This document shows, in pieces, positions 9,680 to 18,756 of a DNA stretch of 48,359 bases. Every line of letters starts with the position of its first letter. Within the stretch, counting starts at the first letter, position 1. The stretch comes from Prasinococcaceae sp. CCMP 1430 (lineage: Eukaryota > Prasinodermophyta > Palmophyllophyceae > Prasinococcales > Prasinococcaceae): positions 710,977 to 759,335 of the forward strand of contig RQSC01000027.1 in assembly GCA_013416795.1 (NCBI GenBank), read 5' to 3'. The notes under the pieces were generated by a model. It did no database searches. It saw only the letters and a program-made list of their open reading frames with translations, and was not told the DNA's origin. The position numbers and the translations under genes are program-made.

Positions 9680-10146
9680 GCCAAGGCGATTCCGACACCC
9701 TGATCACAACCTGCCACCCTGGCGTCCCCCGCCGACGCACACCAAGCCTTCCCCGCTCCCTCCCCCTCCACTGGCGGGCGCGCGCGCGCGCGCGCGCGCG
9801 CGCGCGTGGCGCCCGTTCGGTGCCGGCCCGCCCGCGGGGAACTTTCAGATTTAGAATTTGGCTCAAATACGCCAGAAATAAGCCCGCCAAAATCCCCCAA
9901 ATCTAAAATCCGGCGTCGCCAATTGGCAATCCCGCACCCGATTTCCATACCATAAACCCTATGTACTCATACCCCAACACTCGGCGCGGACGGGGCTTTT
10001 CATCCCGCTACTCATCGAGACTTCTCCCACGCGCGGTGAGTTAGGGTTGGGACGCCCGCGGGGCGCGCGGGGTTCCGCCGGCGGCGATCTTTTTCTGATC
10101 CGCGCGCGCGCGCGCGGCGCGGGGCGGGGCGCCGCCATCACCCCGC
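9680..10146. promoter_or_regulatory. Divergent promoter with AT island, telo-box and shared motif
   Basis: Contains a 29-bp alternating CG tract (9778-9806), an AT-rich island (9842-9965) with an imperfect inverted repeat around GATTTAGAATTT and AAATCTAAAATC, an E2F-like site CCCGCCAAAA (about 9882-9891), a telo-box AAACCCTA (9954-9961), the motif GCTACTCATCGAGACTT (10007-10023) also found at 17490 upstream of another gene start, and a second telo-like TAGGGTT near 10042. No coding sequence is supported here. Confidence 0.5.
9778..9806. repeat. (CG)n alternating tract, 29 bp
   Basis: Uninterrupted GC alternation in the divergent promoter of the coiled-coil and PPR-SMR genes. Such tracts can adopt Z-DNA. 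Confidence 0.9.
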
Positions 10147-12417
10147 ATGCGGCCCGCGCGCCGCCGGGAAAAAGGGNCCGCCGCCGCCACCGGGGGGGGC
10201 GGCGGCGCGGCGGGGATCGCGGCGGCGGACGGGGCGGCCGCGGATGCTGTGAACGAGGCCGGTCTCCGTGCGTCGCTCGCCGAGTGCGCCGACCGCGGTG
10301 ATGTCTCGGGCGCGTGCTGGTGCGTCGAAGAGATTGCGCGGCTCAACGGCGGCGTGCTGCCTGGCGCCGCCGCGCTCAACGATGCGCTGCGCGCCTGCAA
10401 GAAGGCCAGGCCGGTAGACGAGCGCACCGCAACCGCACTGCTGCAGCAGAGCACGCTCTTTATCGGCAGGCCCCTTCAGCCTGGCGGCGGCCGCGGTCGC
10501 AGCACGCGCGCGGCCGCGAGTTCGCGCTCGGTGCTTGCGCTGCGGTCGCCAGTGGAGTGCGACGCCCGCAGCGTGCACGAGGCGATGGTGTGCCTGAGCC
10601 GAGCGCGCCGCTGGAAGAAGGGACTCATGCTGCTGCGCCGCGCGCGCGCCGCGGGGCTCATGCCGTCCGCCGAGGCCGCCACGTCGCTCGTGGTGTGCCT
10701 CGCGGACTCGCGCATGCGCCAGGAAGCGCGGGCCATCCTGGAGGACGCGGACATTCCCGCCACCTCGACGGGATTCAACGCGCTGCTCAAGGCGCACGCG
10801 GGCGCCGGCGACTGGGAGAGCTGTGCGGCCACGCGGAGGCTGATGGACTCGCGGGGAGTGGCGCTCGATAGGTTCAGCTACACCAGCCTGCTGCATTGCC
10901 TGAGCAGAAACAGGGACCACCTCCGCCAGAGTGAGCTCAGCAGGGACCAGCGCAGCGCGTGGGGGGGCGTGCAGAGCAGGGCTTCCAGTTTCGCCGGTGC
11001 CAGCACCAGTGGTGGCCGTGCCGATTGCGGAACGGATGTCGGCTTCAGCAAGGACGGCATGAGCAGCGGCAGAGGCAGGCGAGGCGTGGAGGGTCCTGCC
11101 TCCGCTGCGGGCAGTGGCGTCAGCGGTGGTGGTGGAAGCGCCGGCGCGCGCGCCCCGCCGACAGGGCGCAGTGCGAGTGACGTCTCTGCCGCGCGGGAGG
11201 CGGCGCGCGAGCAGGCAGAGTTGCGTGCGTACTCGCCCGACAATGAGGATGACATGGCACGTGTGATCTTCCGCAGCTCGACGCTGGCGCCGCCCGAGGT
11301 GGACGAGGCCACGCGTATGGCGTGCTCGTGGCGCTGGCCGCGAGTCGAGGAGCTCATGCAGGAGCTGCTCGAGCAGGAGGCTTCGCCCGAGCTTCCAAAC
11401 GTTGTGCACTTCAACACGGCAGTGCGGGCGGCGGCAGAGGACGGGCTGGTCGGGGCTGCGCGCGAGATGCTCGGCTTGATGAGGTCGCGGCGCGTGCAGC
11501 CTGACGCGATCACCTACACCAGCCTCCTGCTAGCGTGTGACCGCGCCGGCGACTGGGAGGCGGCTGCGGAGTGGATGGGAGAGGCACGTGAGCGTGGACT
11601 GGAGTTGGGTGCGCCCGCGTACAACAACCTCATCAACGCCTGCGTGCGTGCGGGGCAGTGGAGGCGGGCGCTGCGCGCGCTCGAGGAGATGCAGGAGGCC
11701 GGTGTTGAGCCAAACCAGCTGAGCTATATCGGAGGCCTGACCGCCGCGACGCAGGGAGACGACGCGAGTGTTGCTGTCACCCTGGCCAGCTCAATTCGTG
11801 AGCGCGACTGGGAGCTCACCCAGCTACACTACACCTCAATCGTGGCTGCCTTCGAGGACACCGGCAGCTGGGAGGCGGCAACGAGCTACCTGTGTGAGGC
11901 GCAGGCGCACGGCTTCCTCGAGTGCTCCATGACTCGGCAGAGCGTCGATCTGCACTCGATACGCGCGGTCGGTGCCGCGCAGACGGTACTGAGGCAGTGG
12001 CTGAGAGGGCTTCGGGACCATTACCTCGTATGCTTCAACGACCTCCCCGAAACGTGCACGGTTGTGACGGGCTGGGGGCGTCACTCGAAGGTCATTGGCC
12101 AAAGTCCCGTCAAGGCGCGCATATGCTCACTGCTGGCGGCGCTCGAGAGCCCCTTCGTGGTGCCGGCAGACAATCCTGGTTGCCTCGAGGCCAGCGGCGA
12201 CGAGGTCGCGCGCTGGCTGCTTGAGGGCGAGGTCAAGTCGCTCTTCCAGTTTCTGGGAGGCGACAAGAAGGCTTGGCACAGAAACTTCGCCCCCGGCAGC
12301 ACCATTTCGCCGGGCGCAGCGGCGATTCCAACCACTGCGGCGGCGCGGAGCGAGGAGTCGGCTGCACCCGCTCCCACGGACATGGTACCCTGGCGGAGCA
12401 GGGCGAGCGCTACCTAG
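10147..12417 (+). CDS. PPR-SMR protein (organelle RNA/nucleoid-associated type)
   Basis: Pentatricopeptide-repeat protein with a C-terminal SMR (small MutS-related) domain, the architecture of plastid and mitochondrial proteins such as GUN1, pTAC2 and SVR7 that act in organelle transcription, RNA processing or signalling. PPR units occur at about 130-260 (e.g. GFNALLKAHAGAGDWESC) and about 420-590 (HFNTAVRAAAEDG, YTSLLLACDRAGDWEAA, YNNLINACVRAGQWRRA). Between them is a Gly/Ser-rich linker of about 100 residues. The SMR domain spans about 598-690 with VDLHS, the TGWGRHS loop and an NPG turn. The length read here is 756 residues. The N-terminus is uncertain: ATG 10147 lies in Ala/Gly-rich sequence and an ambiguous base at 10177 falls inside it, so the organelle targeting region cannot be judged. 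Intronless. Confidence 0.88.
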   Translation: MRPARRREKGXAAATGGGGGAAGIAAADGAAADAVNEAGLRASLAECADRGDVSGACWCVEEIARLNGGVLPGAAALNDALRACKKARPVDERTATALLQQSTLFIGRPLQPGGGRGRSTRAAASSRSVLALRSPVECDARSVHEAMVCLSRARRWKKGLMLLRRARAAGLMPSAEAATSLVVCLADSRMRQEARAILEDADIPATSTGFNALLKAHAGAGDWESCAATRRLMDSRGVALDRFSYTSLLHCLSRNRDHLRQSELSRDQRSAWGGVQSRASSFAGASTSGGRADCGTDVGFSKDGMSSGRGRRGVEGPASAAGSGVSGGGGSAGARAPPTGRSASDVSAAREAAREQAELRAYSPDNEDDMARVIFRSSTLAPPEVDEATRMACSWRWPRVEELMQELLEQEASPELPNVVHFNTAVRAAAEDGLVGAAREMLGLMRSRRVQPDAITYTSLLLACDRAGDWEAAAEWMGEARERGLELGAPAYNNLINACVRAGQWRRALRALEEMQEAGVEPNQLSYIGGLTAATQGDDASVAVTLASSIRERDWELTQLHYTSIVAAFEDTGSWEAATSYLCEAQAHGFLECSMTRQSVDLHSIRAVGAAQTVLRQWLRGLRDHYLVCFNDLPETCTVVTGWGRHSKVIGQSPVKARICSLLAALESPFVVPADNPGCLEASGDEVARWLLEGEVKSLFQFLGGDKKAWHRNFAPGSTISPGAAAIPTTAAARSEESAAPAPTDMVPWRSRASAT

Positions 12418-12678
12418 GCGCGTGTGGCAACTCGGCCGCTGCGCCTGCGGCTGTGGCCAGCACGCAACCCTGAGGACGATCCCGCGTGTGTCATACAATT
12501 TTGTTAACGAACTCATCTATTTTTTCCCCCGAAAGCGCTCGTGTCCCACCCACACCGCCGCCACAAGCGCGCCCCAGCGCTGTGACGACGCGGATTGAAG
12601 TAGGGCGCATGCTGTAGAAGTGGGCTTTACATGAGGTGCGCGACTGGAATCTGCCCGCGCCCGTGCATGGCACGCAAA
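12418..12678. other. Convergent intergenic region
   Basis: Space between the stop codons of the PPR-SMR gene (+) and the disordered protein gene (-). It holds a less GC-rich segment (12485-12530, TTTTGTTAACGAAC and a T-run) that may carry 3' end signals for both. No gene seen. Confidence 0.4.
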
Positions 12679-14178
12679 TTATTGGGGTGTCGCGCTTCCT
12701 CCGGTGAATGATCCACCAGCCCATTCTGGCGCGAGGACTGCCGCGCGCAAGTCATTCTGCGACATCAGGCCGTCGAATGACATGCTTTGGAGGCCAGCCA
12801 GAGTTTCGCTCATCTCTTTCTTGGGGCCCAGCTCAGCTTGGTAGGCCAACATGGGAGCCTCCTCGGGCGCCAACGCCTGCACCGCTGGTACCACGGGGGT
12901 TGCGAGCGGAGGGAGCGGCGCGCCAACGACGTCGACATCGAACCCCGAGAGGTCGTTGCCACCGAAGCTGAAGTCCGTAGGGATTCGATTCAGCAAGTTG
13001 GAAGGCGCCACAGGCACTGCGGTCACCTCGTGCGGTGGTCGCCGCGAATCCACTCCGGTCCGCTGTCCGCGTCGCGCGGAGGTCGCCTTGCGGATATGAT
13101 CGACGCGTTCGCTCGCGGGGACCGGTTCCTCAGACGTCCCTGTTGAGGTTGATGTGGTGCTCAGGCCATCGCGCCGCTTTGAGGCGGCGTCGACCTTGTT
13201 GCCCTTCCCAGCCCTCCCCTTCCCCGAGCTGCGAGCCTTACCTGCGCTCGCGCCGAAGGTGCTCCCCGCGCTACCGCGCGCTCCCGTGGTCGTCAGCGCT
13301 GTCTCCGGCGAGCTCGCTTCCGCGGTCCCGTGGATCGACTCGTTGGATAGCCCGGCCGCTGCAAGCACCTTCTCGACCTCGCCCTGCATCGCGGCCGCAT
13401 CCACGGGCGCGTGGCGCTGGCGTGCCCACGGCACGAATCGCGAGAAGGAAGGTTGCCGAAGCACTGAACGTTGGTTCTTGGACAGCTCGGCGAAGTTGGC
13501 CTTCTGGTCGTCCAAGGCCTTGTCGGCGGCGGAATTGTTGGCGCTAGGCGACCCGCCGCCCGCGACATTTGCCTGAGCGCCATCGCCCTTTGCGAACGCC
13601 GAGGACGCGCCGCTCCCCTGGGGGTGCCCTGTGGCGCTGGCGAACGGGTCGTGAGGACCCTCTGCAGCTGGTCCAGCCCTTTGCACCACCGAGATCGTGG
13701 CGGGCTTTCCCTGCTTGGTCACGAACGCGCGCATGTCCACCTGGGCGGACGACAAGTGCGCGTCTTCCTCCTGCGGTGCCCTGATCGGTGACTTGACCGG
13801 CGATGCGACGGGCCGCGCGTGCGCCGCGAGTGCAGACCGCGCCTTGAACTCCATCTGCTCGAGCGAAAAGCTCCACGCGGGCGGTGGGTGCACGCTCTGG
13901 AACGCGGGCACCCCGAAGCTCGGGTCCCTCGCGACAGTGCCCACGCCTGCTGTGGTTGACATGTTCTGGTAGGGCGCGGCAGGCGCGGGTCCCCCGTTGC
14001 CGAGGCCCCCGAGCAGGCCTGTGGCGTAATTGTCCTGCACCCTTTGCGCGGCCGCCTGCGATTGGCTCGGCAAGGTCACGCTCTGCAGGTATCCCGGGTG
14101 CGCCCTGGTCGCGCGCACGTCGCCGCGGTCGCGCCCCGCGGGCGCCGTGCGGAAGGACGAGTCGCGCTGCACGAGCAT
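12679..14178 (-). CDS. Hypothetical disordered protein
   Basis: Open frame of 499 residues from ATG 14178 (MLVQRDSSFRTAP). It belongs to no family I recognise. The composition is Ser/Ala/Gly/Pro-rich with scattered charged clusters and no predicted membrane segment, so it is probably largely disordered. More ordered-looking stretches are the first about 60 residues and a hydrophobic, acidic C-terminal part (FSFGGNDLSGFDVDVVG, LAGLQSMSFDGLMSQ) that could be short binding motifs. The frame stays open upstream to 14625, but that part is Arg/Pro/Cys-rich and looks non-coding; a CAAG just before GGCGTCAAG could be a 3' splice site, so a small upstream exon is possible. Third positions favour G/C on this strand. 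It lies head-to-tail in front of methionine synthase reductase. Confidence 0.55.
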   Translation of the reverse strand: MLVQRDSSFRTAPAGRDRGDVRATRAHPGYLQSVTLPSQSQAAAQRVQDNYATGLLGGLGNGGPAPAAPYQNMSTTAGVGTVARDPSFGVPAFQSVHPPPAWSFSLEQMEFKARSALAAHARPVASPVKSPIRAPQEEDAHLSSAQVDMRAFVTKQGKPATISVVQRAGPAAEGPHDPFASATGHPQGSGASSAFAKGDGAQANVAGGGSPSANNSAADKALDDQKANFAELSKNQRSVLRQPSFSRFVPWARQRHAPVDAAAMQGEVEKVLAAAGLSNESIHGTAEASSPETALTTTGARGSAGSTFGASAGKARSSGKGRAGKGNKVDAASKRRDGLSTTSTSTGTSEEPVPASERVDHIRKATSARRGQRTGVDSRRPPHEVTAVPVAPSNLLNRIPTDFSFGGNDLSGFDVDVVGAPLPPLATPVVPAVQALAPEEAPMLAYQAELGPKKEMSETLAGLQSMSFDGLMSQNDLRAAVLAPEWAGGSFTGGSATPQ

Positions 14179-14848
14179 TTTGCCGATCTTGACGCCCTTG
14201 CAGCATGCGCGCAGGATGCGCCGCCCCACGCCCCACGCAACGCCCCCCCGCACCACCTGCCGCCCCGGGCGCCCCGGGCGCCTCGTGCCACGGCGGGAAG
14301 GCCCCGACCTCCGCGGGATGGGAGCGCCGGCGAGGCTCTGGCTGCGTCGACCCGGCGGCGCCGCTCCGCAGCTGCGCGCAGGAGCGTGGCACCACGAGCA
14401 GGGCAACCAGTCCCCTAACCAACAACCGCCCCGCAGCGCCGCGCCGAGGCGGCAGCAAGGGAAGGGAAGGGAAGAGCGGGGGGGACAGGGGCGGACGCGC
14501 GCACCGGCGGCCGGCCCCGAGCCGACCGCGCCGCCCGGAGCACAGATAGATGGGCGGGCTTGAGCGGGCGCGGGGCCGCGCGCGCGGTTCCCCCATCTGC
14601 GCGGCGCCCCTCCTCGCGTCATCATCAGTCAATTTATCAAGGGCGGATGATTGGATGGATGGATAGATTGCACCAACGTAGTAATCCTGAGCTGCACTTG
14701 AAGTACCGCCACAAGATGCCACAGACAGCGCCCAACGCGGACCGACCGAGGGGAGTCGGATGCGGCGTTGCAAACGACGCCCGCCCGCCGACCAGAACCA
14801 AAAGAATGTCGATCATAGTTACACATCGAGGGGCGCGCGACGCCTCGC
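14179..14848. promoter_or_regulatory. Intergenic region between two leftward genes
   Basis: Holds the presumed promoter and leader of the disordered-protein gene and the 3' flank of methionine synthase reductase. The part 14630-14820 is less GC-rich, including GATTGGATGGATGGATAG (a short GGAT repeat), and contains no sustained reading frame with gene-like codon use. No feature beyond that is supported. Confidence 0.4.
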
Positions 14849-17216
14849 TCACGACCAGATGTCGCGCACGTATCTACCCTCCTCCTTCATCGCCTTGAGC
14901 GCCGCGGCGCTCAGCGAGCTCTCGAGCTCGGCGTGCACGTCCTTGGCCATTGCGGCGCCGTCGCCGCACACCATGATCCGCCCTGTCTCGCCGCACTCCA
15001 ACAACTTCTCGTACAGCTCCTCGCCCGCTGCACGCATGCGGTGCTGCACGTACACCTTTTCCTCGCCCTCACGCGAGAACGCTACCTCGAGGCGCGTGAG
15101 TGCGCCGTCGAAACCCGCCTCCATCTCATCACCTAGGGTGCCGCAACGAGGGCCGCCGCCATGACACTTTGGGTCAGCCGCACGCGCGTGCGCTTGCGCG
15201 CAGCCAGCACTCCCACGCGCCCCCTGTGCGCACGCCACATTGCGAGGGCACGCGCACGCAAAGCGCATGCTTACCGTACAGGAAGTCGTGGTCGCGCCGC
15301 CTGCAGCCGAAGAACAGCCACGCCGGCCCGGGTTCCACTCCCTTCTCCTCGGCGAGCTTCGCGCGCCTCTGCAGGAAGCCGCGGAAGGGAGCGACACCCG
15401 TGCCTGGTCCAATCATGACGAGCGGCGCGGCGAGGTCGTCATCGGGATGCGCGAAGGCGCCCCCGCTGTTGACGAAGACCTCCACGGTGGCCTCGCCCGC
15501 GACGAGTCCGTCAAGGTAGTTGGTGGCAACCCCGCCCTCCACTATCGAGAACGCGACGTGGCACGCCCCGTCTTCGGCTACCTGCGGGTCGTTGCACAGC
15601 GAGTAGTACCGAGGCGCGAGTGCGGGCACGGCCTCCAGCACCACAGCGAGCGGCGGCGCGCACGAGGGGAAGCGTTCGAGCAACGCAAGCAGGTCGCAGC
15701 GCGCATCCGTCACCTCGGTGCGAAAGCGCGCCTTGTCGCCGACCAGCGCCTGCATGTCGGCGCCCTCGGCGGCGTCCGTGCAGAAGAGGGCGAGCGTCTT
15801 GGCGGTGCTCTTGCGGACTGCGCCGCAGATCTCCAACCGGCGCGAGAGCGCCTCGCGCGCGGTGCACGCAGGATACGCCTCGCCCGCGCTAAACTCTTTG
15901 TCAGCCTCCACGCCGAGCCTCGCGAGCAGCCTCTCAACCAGGGCTGGGTCGTTTGCGGGGAGCAGGCCCAGCGAGTCCCCCGGCCGCGCAGCGAGCGTGC
16001 TGCCCTCCGGCGCCGATATCTCCATGTGCACCACCCTGCGCCCGTCCGCGTGCGATGCGTCGCTCGTGAGGTCGCGCTTGGCGCTCACAAGCGCTGCGAG
16101 AGGCGCACTCTTCGAGTACTTGCCGTCGCCGGCTACGGCGGCCACGGCCGCGGCGCGCGCCTCCGCCTGCGCAGCGCGGGCTGCCTTGGCCTCGGCAGCG
16201 TCGAGCCACTTCAGGGGCGCCTTGACCGCCACTGCTGGCTTGCCGGGCTTGGCGGCACTCTTTCCGCCAGCGCCACCAGCGGGCGTGGTTGCGTTTGTCG
16301 AGCGCTCGGCGAGGACCTTCTTGAGAGGCTCCCAGAGGCCCTCAGTCCATGCCTCCACGATGCCCTCGATGCCATCCACCTCGTCGGCCTCTGCGCTCGG
16401 ATAGAAATGCTTGCCGCCGTAGTGCTCGAGGCGGCGGCGCACCACGCGCGGCACCTCCATGAATTTCGTGTAGTTCGAATCTCCCAGCCCGAGCGTGGTG
16501 AACGGCACGCCTGCGAAGAGCTCGGGGCCCAGCTTGGTGCCCTTGAGCTTTTGCACGGCATTGGCGCAGTTGTCCGGGGCGTCCCCGTCGCCAGTCGAGG
16601 AAACAACCACGACGATCGCGCCCGCCTGCACGGCTAAGTCCGGCATCTTCAAGGCGTTCATCTCCATTGCTGTGCCGCCTCCGACGTTCACACCGCGCGA
16701 CGCGGCCTCGCCCGCGAGGTTCTTGGCAATCTCCTCGCAGGTGCCCGTCTGCGAGCCATACAAAAAGAACGTAGGCATGGGTTTGGCCTCGGGCTTGGGC
16801 GCCGAAGCAGCCTTCTGTGCACGCATCTTCGCCAAGATGGCGGCGCTACCAGTCAGCGCAACCGGCGCGCCGGCGGGCGTGCCGGCAGACGCGCCGCTGG
16901 GCGCTGCGGAAGCTGCGGACGCCGCCTTTTGAGCGCGCATCTTGGCGAGGAGTGCCGCGCTGCCTCCCAGGGGAGCAGCCGCGCCCTTGGTCGCGGCAAC
17001 CGCGGCGGCAGGCTTGTCTGCGGGCTTCGGCTGCTCTGCCTTCTTCACCGGCGGGGTGGAGGGCGCAGGCACAGCCCGGGACGGGGCAGGCGCAGGCGCA
17101 GCCGGCGACGGCGTGGCCGCGGGCGCGGGTGCGCTCCGCTCCGTGGAATCCGGCGAGGCCAGGCGCGGCCGCCCGCCGCCGCGCACGTGCGCGCGTGCGC
17201 ACTGTCTGGTGCGCAT
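14849..17216 (-). CDS. MTRR: Methionine synthase reductase (diflavin reductase)
   Basis: NADPH-dependent FMN/FAD reductase that reactivates cob(II)alamin on B12-dependent methionine synthase. Two exons: 17216-15275 and 15132-14849; the intron (15133-15274) has donor GTAAGC and acceptor CCCTAG, and joining restores the DFLYGDE turn. Product 741 residues. FMN domain from about 146 (FFLYGSQTGT; GLGDSNYTKF; HFYPSAEAD; EAWTEGLW), FAD part (RYYSLCN near 535), NADPH part (GPGTGVAPFRGF near 601; LFFGCRRRD; VAFSREGEEKVYVQHRM; VCGDGAAMAKDV). The GLW ending of the FMN domain and the terminal RYVRDIWS match human MTRR rather than P450 reductase. The N-terminal 145 residues are Ala/Pro/Lys-rich with a duplicated motif (see findings). 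ATG 17216 is the first true ATG; the frame is open to 17276. Start uncertain, identity strong. Confidence 0.9.
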
Positions 17217-17637
17217 TCTCCGCGCGCGCTCGCACGCAGCCACACGCCCGCAGCTTCCAGGCCCATTTACGCGCAATAATCAATACACACAAAAACATCA
17301 TATTGCGGATCCGAAATGGCACCAGTCCCGTTTCCACTGTTGTATGTGAAGCACTGACCGGGGCGCGTGCATTTTTATTTACAGTACAGAGGTCAACAAA
17401 AAAATCGTACGCCTCGCCAGGCGGATTTGCGCCCGCCTAAAAATCGTTCCAGCGCGCGCCGCTTCGCCAGGGCGCCCAGTTTTACCCGCGCTACTCATAG
17501 AGACTTTCCGCACCCCCGCCGCTGCAGCGAGGCGCCGTCGGCGGGGGGGGGGCAAAATTTAAATATGTTCGGGTTTCGGGAATTTTTTTCAATGGCATTT
17601 GATGTACATCGAGCACCGTTCCCCCGCCGACGCCGCG
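17217..17637. promoter_or_regulatory. Divergent promoter with motif shared with the PPR-SMR promoter
   Basis: An AT-richer segment at 17270-17410 upstream of methionine synthase reductase, followed by GCTACTCATAGAGACTT (17490-17506), a 16/17 match to 10007-10023. A TTTT sits ten bases upstream of the motif in both copies, and each copy is 140-150 bp before the nearest rightward ATG. Then AATTTAAATATG (about 17556) and a T-run (17583-17589). Reads as promoter for the rightward exon starting at 17638. Confidence 0.45.
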
Positions 17638-17806
17638 ATGGCGCCGCGCAGCGTGGGCGCGACGCGCGCGTACACGCCCACGGAGGCCATCGTCGAGGAC
17701 CGCGGGCTCATCCAGGGGCTCAGTAGGCGCGGTAAGACTCGTGCAGAGATTATCGACCTCCTCATGCGGGGCAAGCCCCAGCATGGGTCCAAGGGCAGCC
17801 GCGAGC
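17638..17806 (+). CDS. Putative first exon of an unknown protein
   Basis: From ATG 17638 a 56-codon frame with strongly GC-ending codons encodes MAPRSVGATRAYTPTEAIV, a predicted helical part (GLIQGLSRRGKTRAEIIDLL) and a basic end, then meets a good splice donor (GAGC|GTACGT at 17807). In the unspliced frame it would run on 32 nt to a stop. The upstream sequence has promoter-like features, including a motif shared with another gene. I do not recognise the protein. A later exon might be at about 18491-18729 (after GCGCGCAG), which has a gene-like frame ending at 18729, but I cannot prove the connection. Confidence 0.4.
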
Positions 17807-18756
17807 GTACGTGTGATCGCTTCCCCTTTTTCGAGTGATAAGGGGCGGGGGGCGTCAGCCCCGCCCTCCGTGCCCTCTTACAGTCCTGGCGCGGCGGCTC
17901 CGCGCGGATCGGCGCGCGCCGATCCGGCGAAACGCGCGGGCGCCGAATGCGAACGGACACAGCGCGCAAAACGGCCCGGCGCGAATTGCGCCGCTGCGAA
18001 CGCGAATGCGAATGCGAATGCGAATGCGAACGCGAATGCGCCTTTTGCTTTGCCTTTTGCGTGTGCGTTTGCGCGCGCGCGCTCAAACGCGCGCAGAGGC
18101 GGCGGCGGCGAGCGAGGGCGGGGGCGCGCGCGCGCGCGCCAGCGCGCGATCGCGCCGCGGCGCGCGCGCCGGGCCGACCGAGGCGGGCGCGGTACTGCAC
18201 ACCGCTGCTGCGCCCGACATGGCGACTTCGCGACTGCGCGAGCTGGATGCTGACTCGGGGGCTGCCACTCGGCCGCAATTGTGTGTGCTGTGGCGCTCGC
18301 GGTGCGGCGCTCGCGAGCGCCGCGCAGCGTCGCTGGCAGCCGGGCCCCGGCACGGGGGCGCCTGCGGCACGCAGCAGCCGCTCGCGCTAGGAAGAAGCTT
18401 CCTGGAGATGAGTCGCCCGTTGGTATTTGAGAACAAGAAACGGTACACAAGTCATCTAGGCCCGGATTTGCAGCATCTTTTTTTGCCGCGCGCGCAGCTG
18501 CCGGCTGCCAGCGCGATGGCGCGCTGGCAGCCGCGTGCAGCCAGAGCGCGCGGAGGCGGCCCCGGAAACGATCCAGCAGAGCGCGGCAGCTGCGGGCGCA
18601 CGCACAGGCGGTGGCGCAGGAGAGGGCCTTGAGCTCGTACGCGCGGCAGCTACAGAGTCCTCGGTCGCAAGGGGGCGACGCGCTCCGCTCCGCTCGAACC
18701 TTCCAAACTCTCTTACGAATGCTTTGTGAGCACCGATCGCCTATCAGACCGGCCGT
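17807..18756. other. Low-complexity region, possible introns/exons of the unknown + gene
   Basis: Holds a hexanucleotide run based on GCGAAT (about 17995-18041), alternating CG stretches (about 18125-18140), and two pyrimidine-poor but AG-ending sites before 18390 and 18491. Frames here are Ala/Arg-rich and cannot be called with confidence. The right end, 18690-18756, is the 3' flank of the phosphohexomutase gene. Confidence 0.35.
17995..18041. repeat. GCGAAT hexanucleotide microsatellite
   Basis: About seven to eight copies of GCGAAT with C-for-T variants at each end, in the low-complexity region right of the putative exon at 17638. Confidence 0.85.

Noticed and set aside
8984-9854. Rightward 282-codon frame at 9006-9854
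   Set aside because: The leftward frame has a real coiled coil; the rightward one is Ser/Arg/Ala low complexity.
10138-11409. A 423-codon leftward frame across the PPR-SMR gene
   Set aside because: Antisense shadow; the rightward frame has PPR and SMR motifs.
14849-17216. NADPH-cytochrome P450 reductase
   Set aside because: The FMN-domain pattern (GLGDSNYTKF, EAWTEGLW) and the terminal IWS match methionine synthase reductase, and there is no N-terminal membrane anchor.
17995-18041. CRISPR-like array
   Set aside because: It is a simple hexanucleotide run without spacers.
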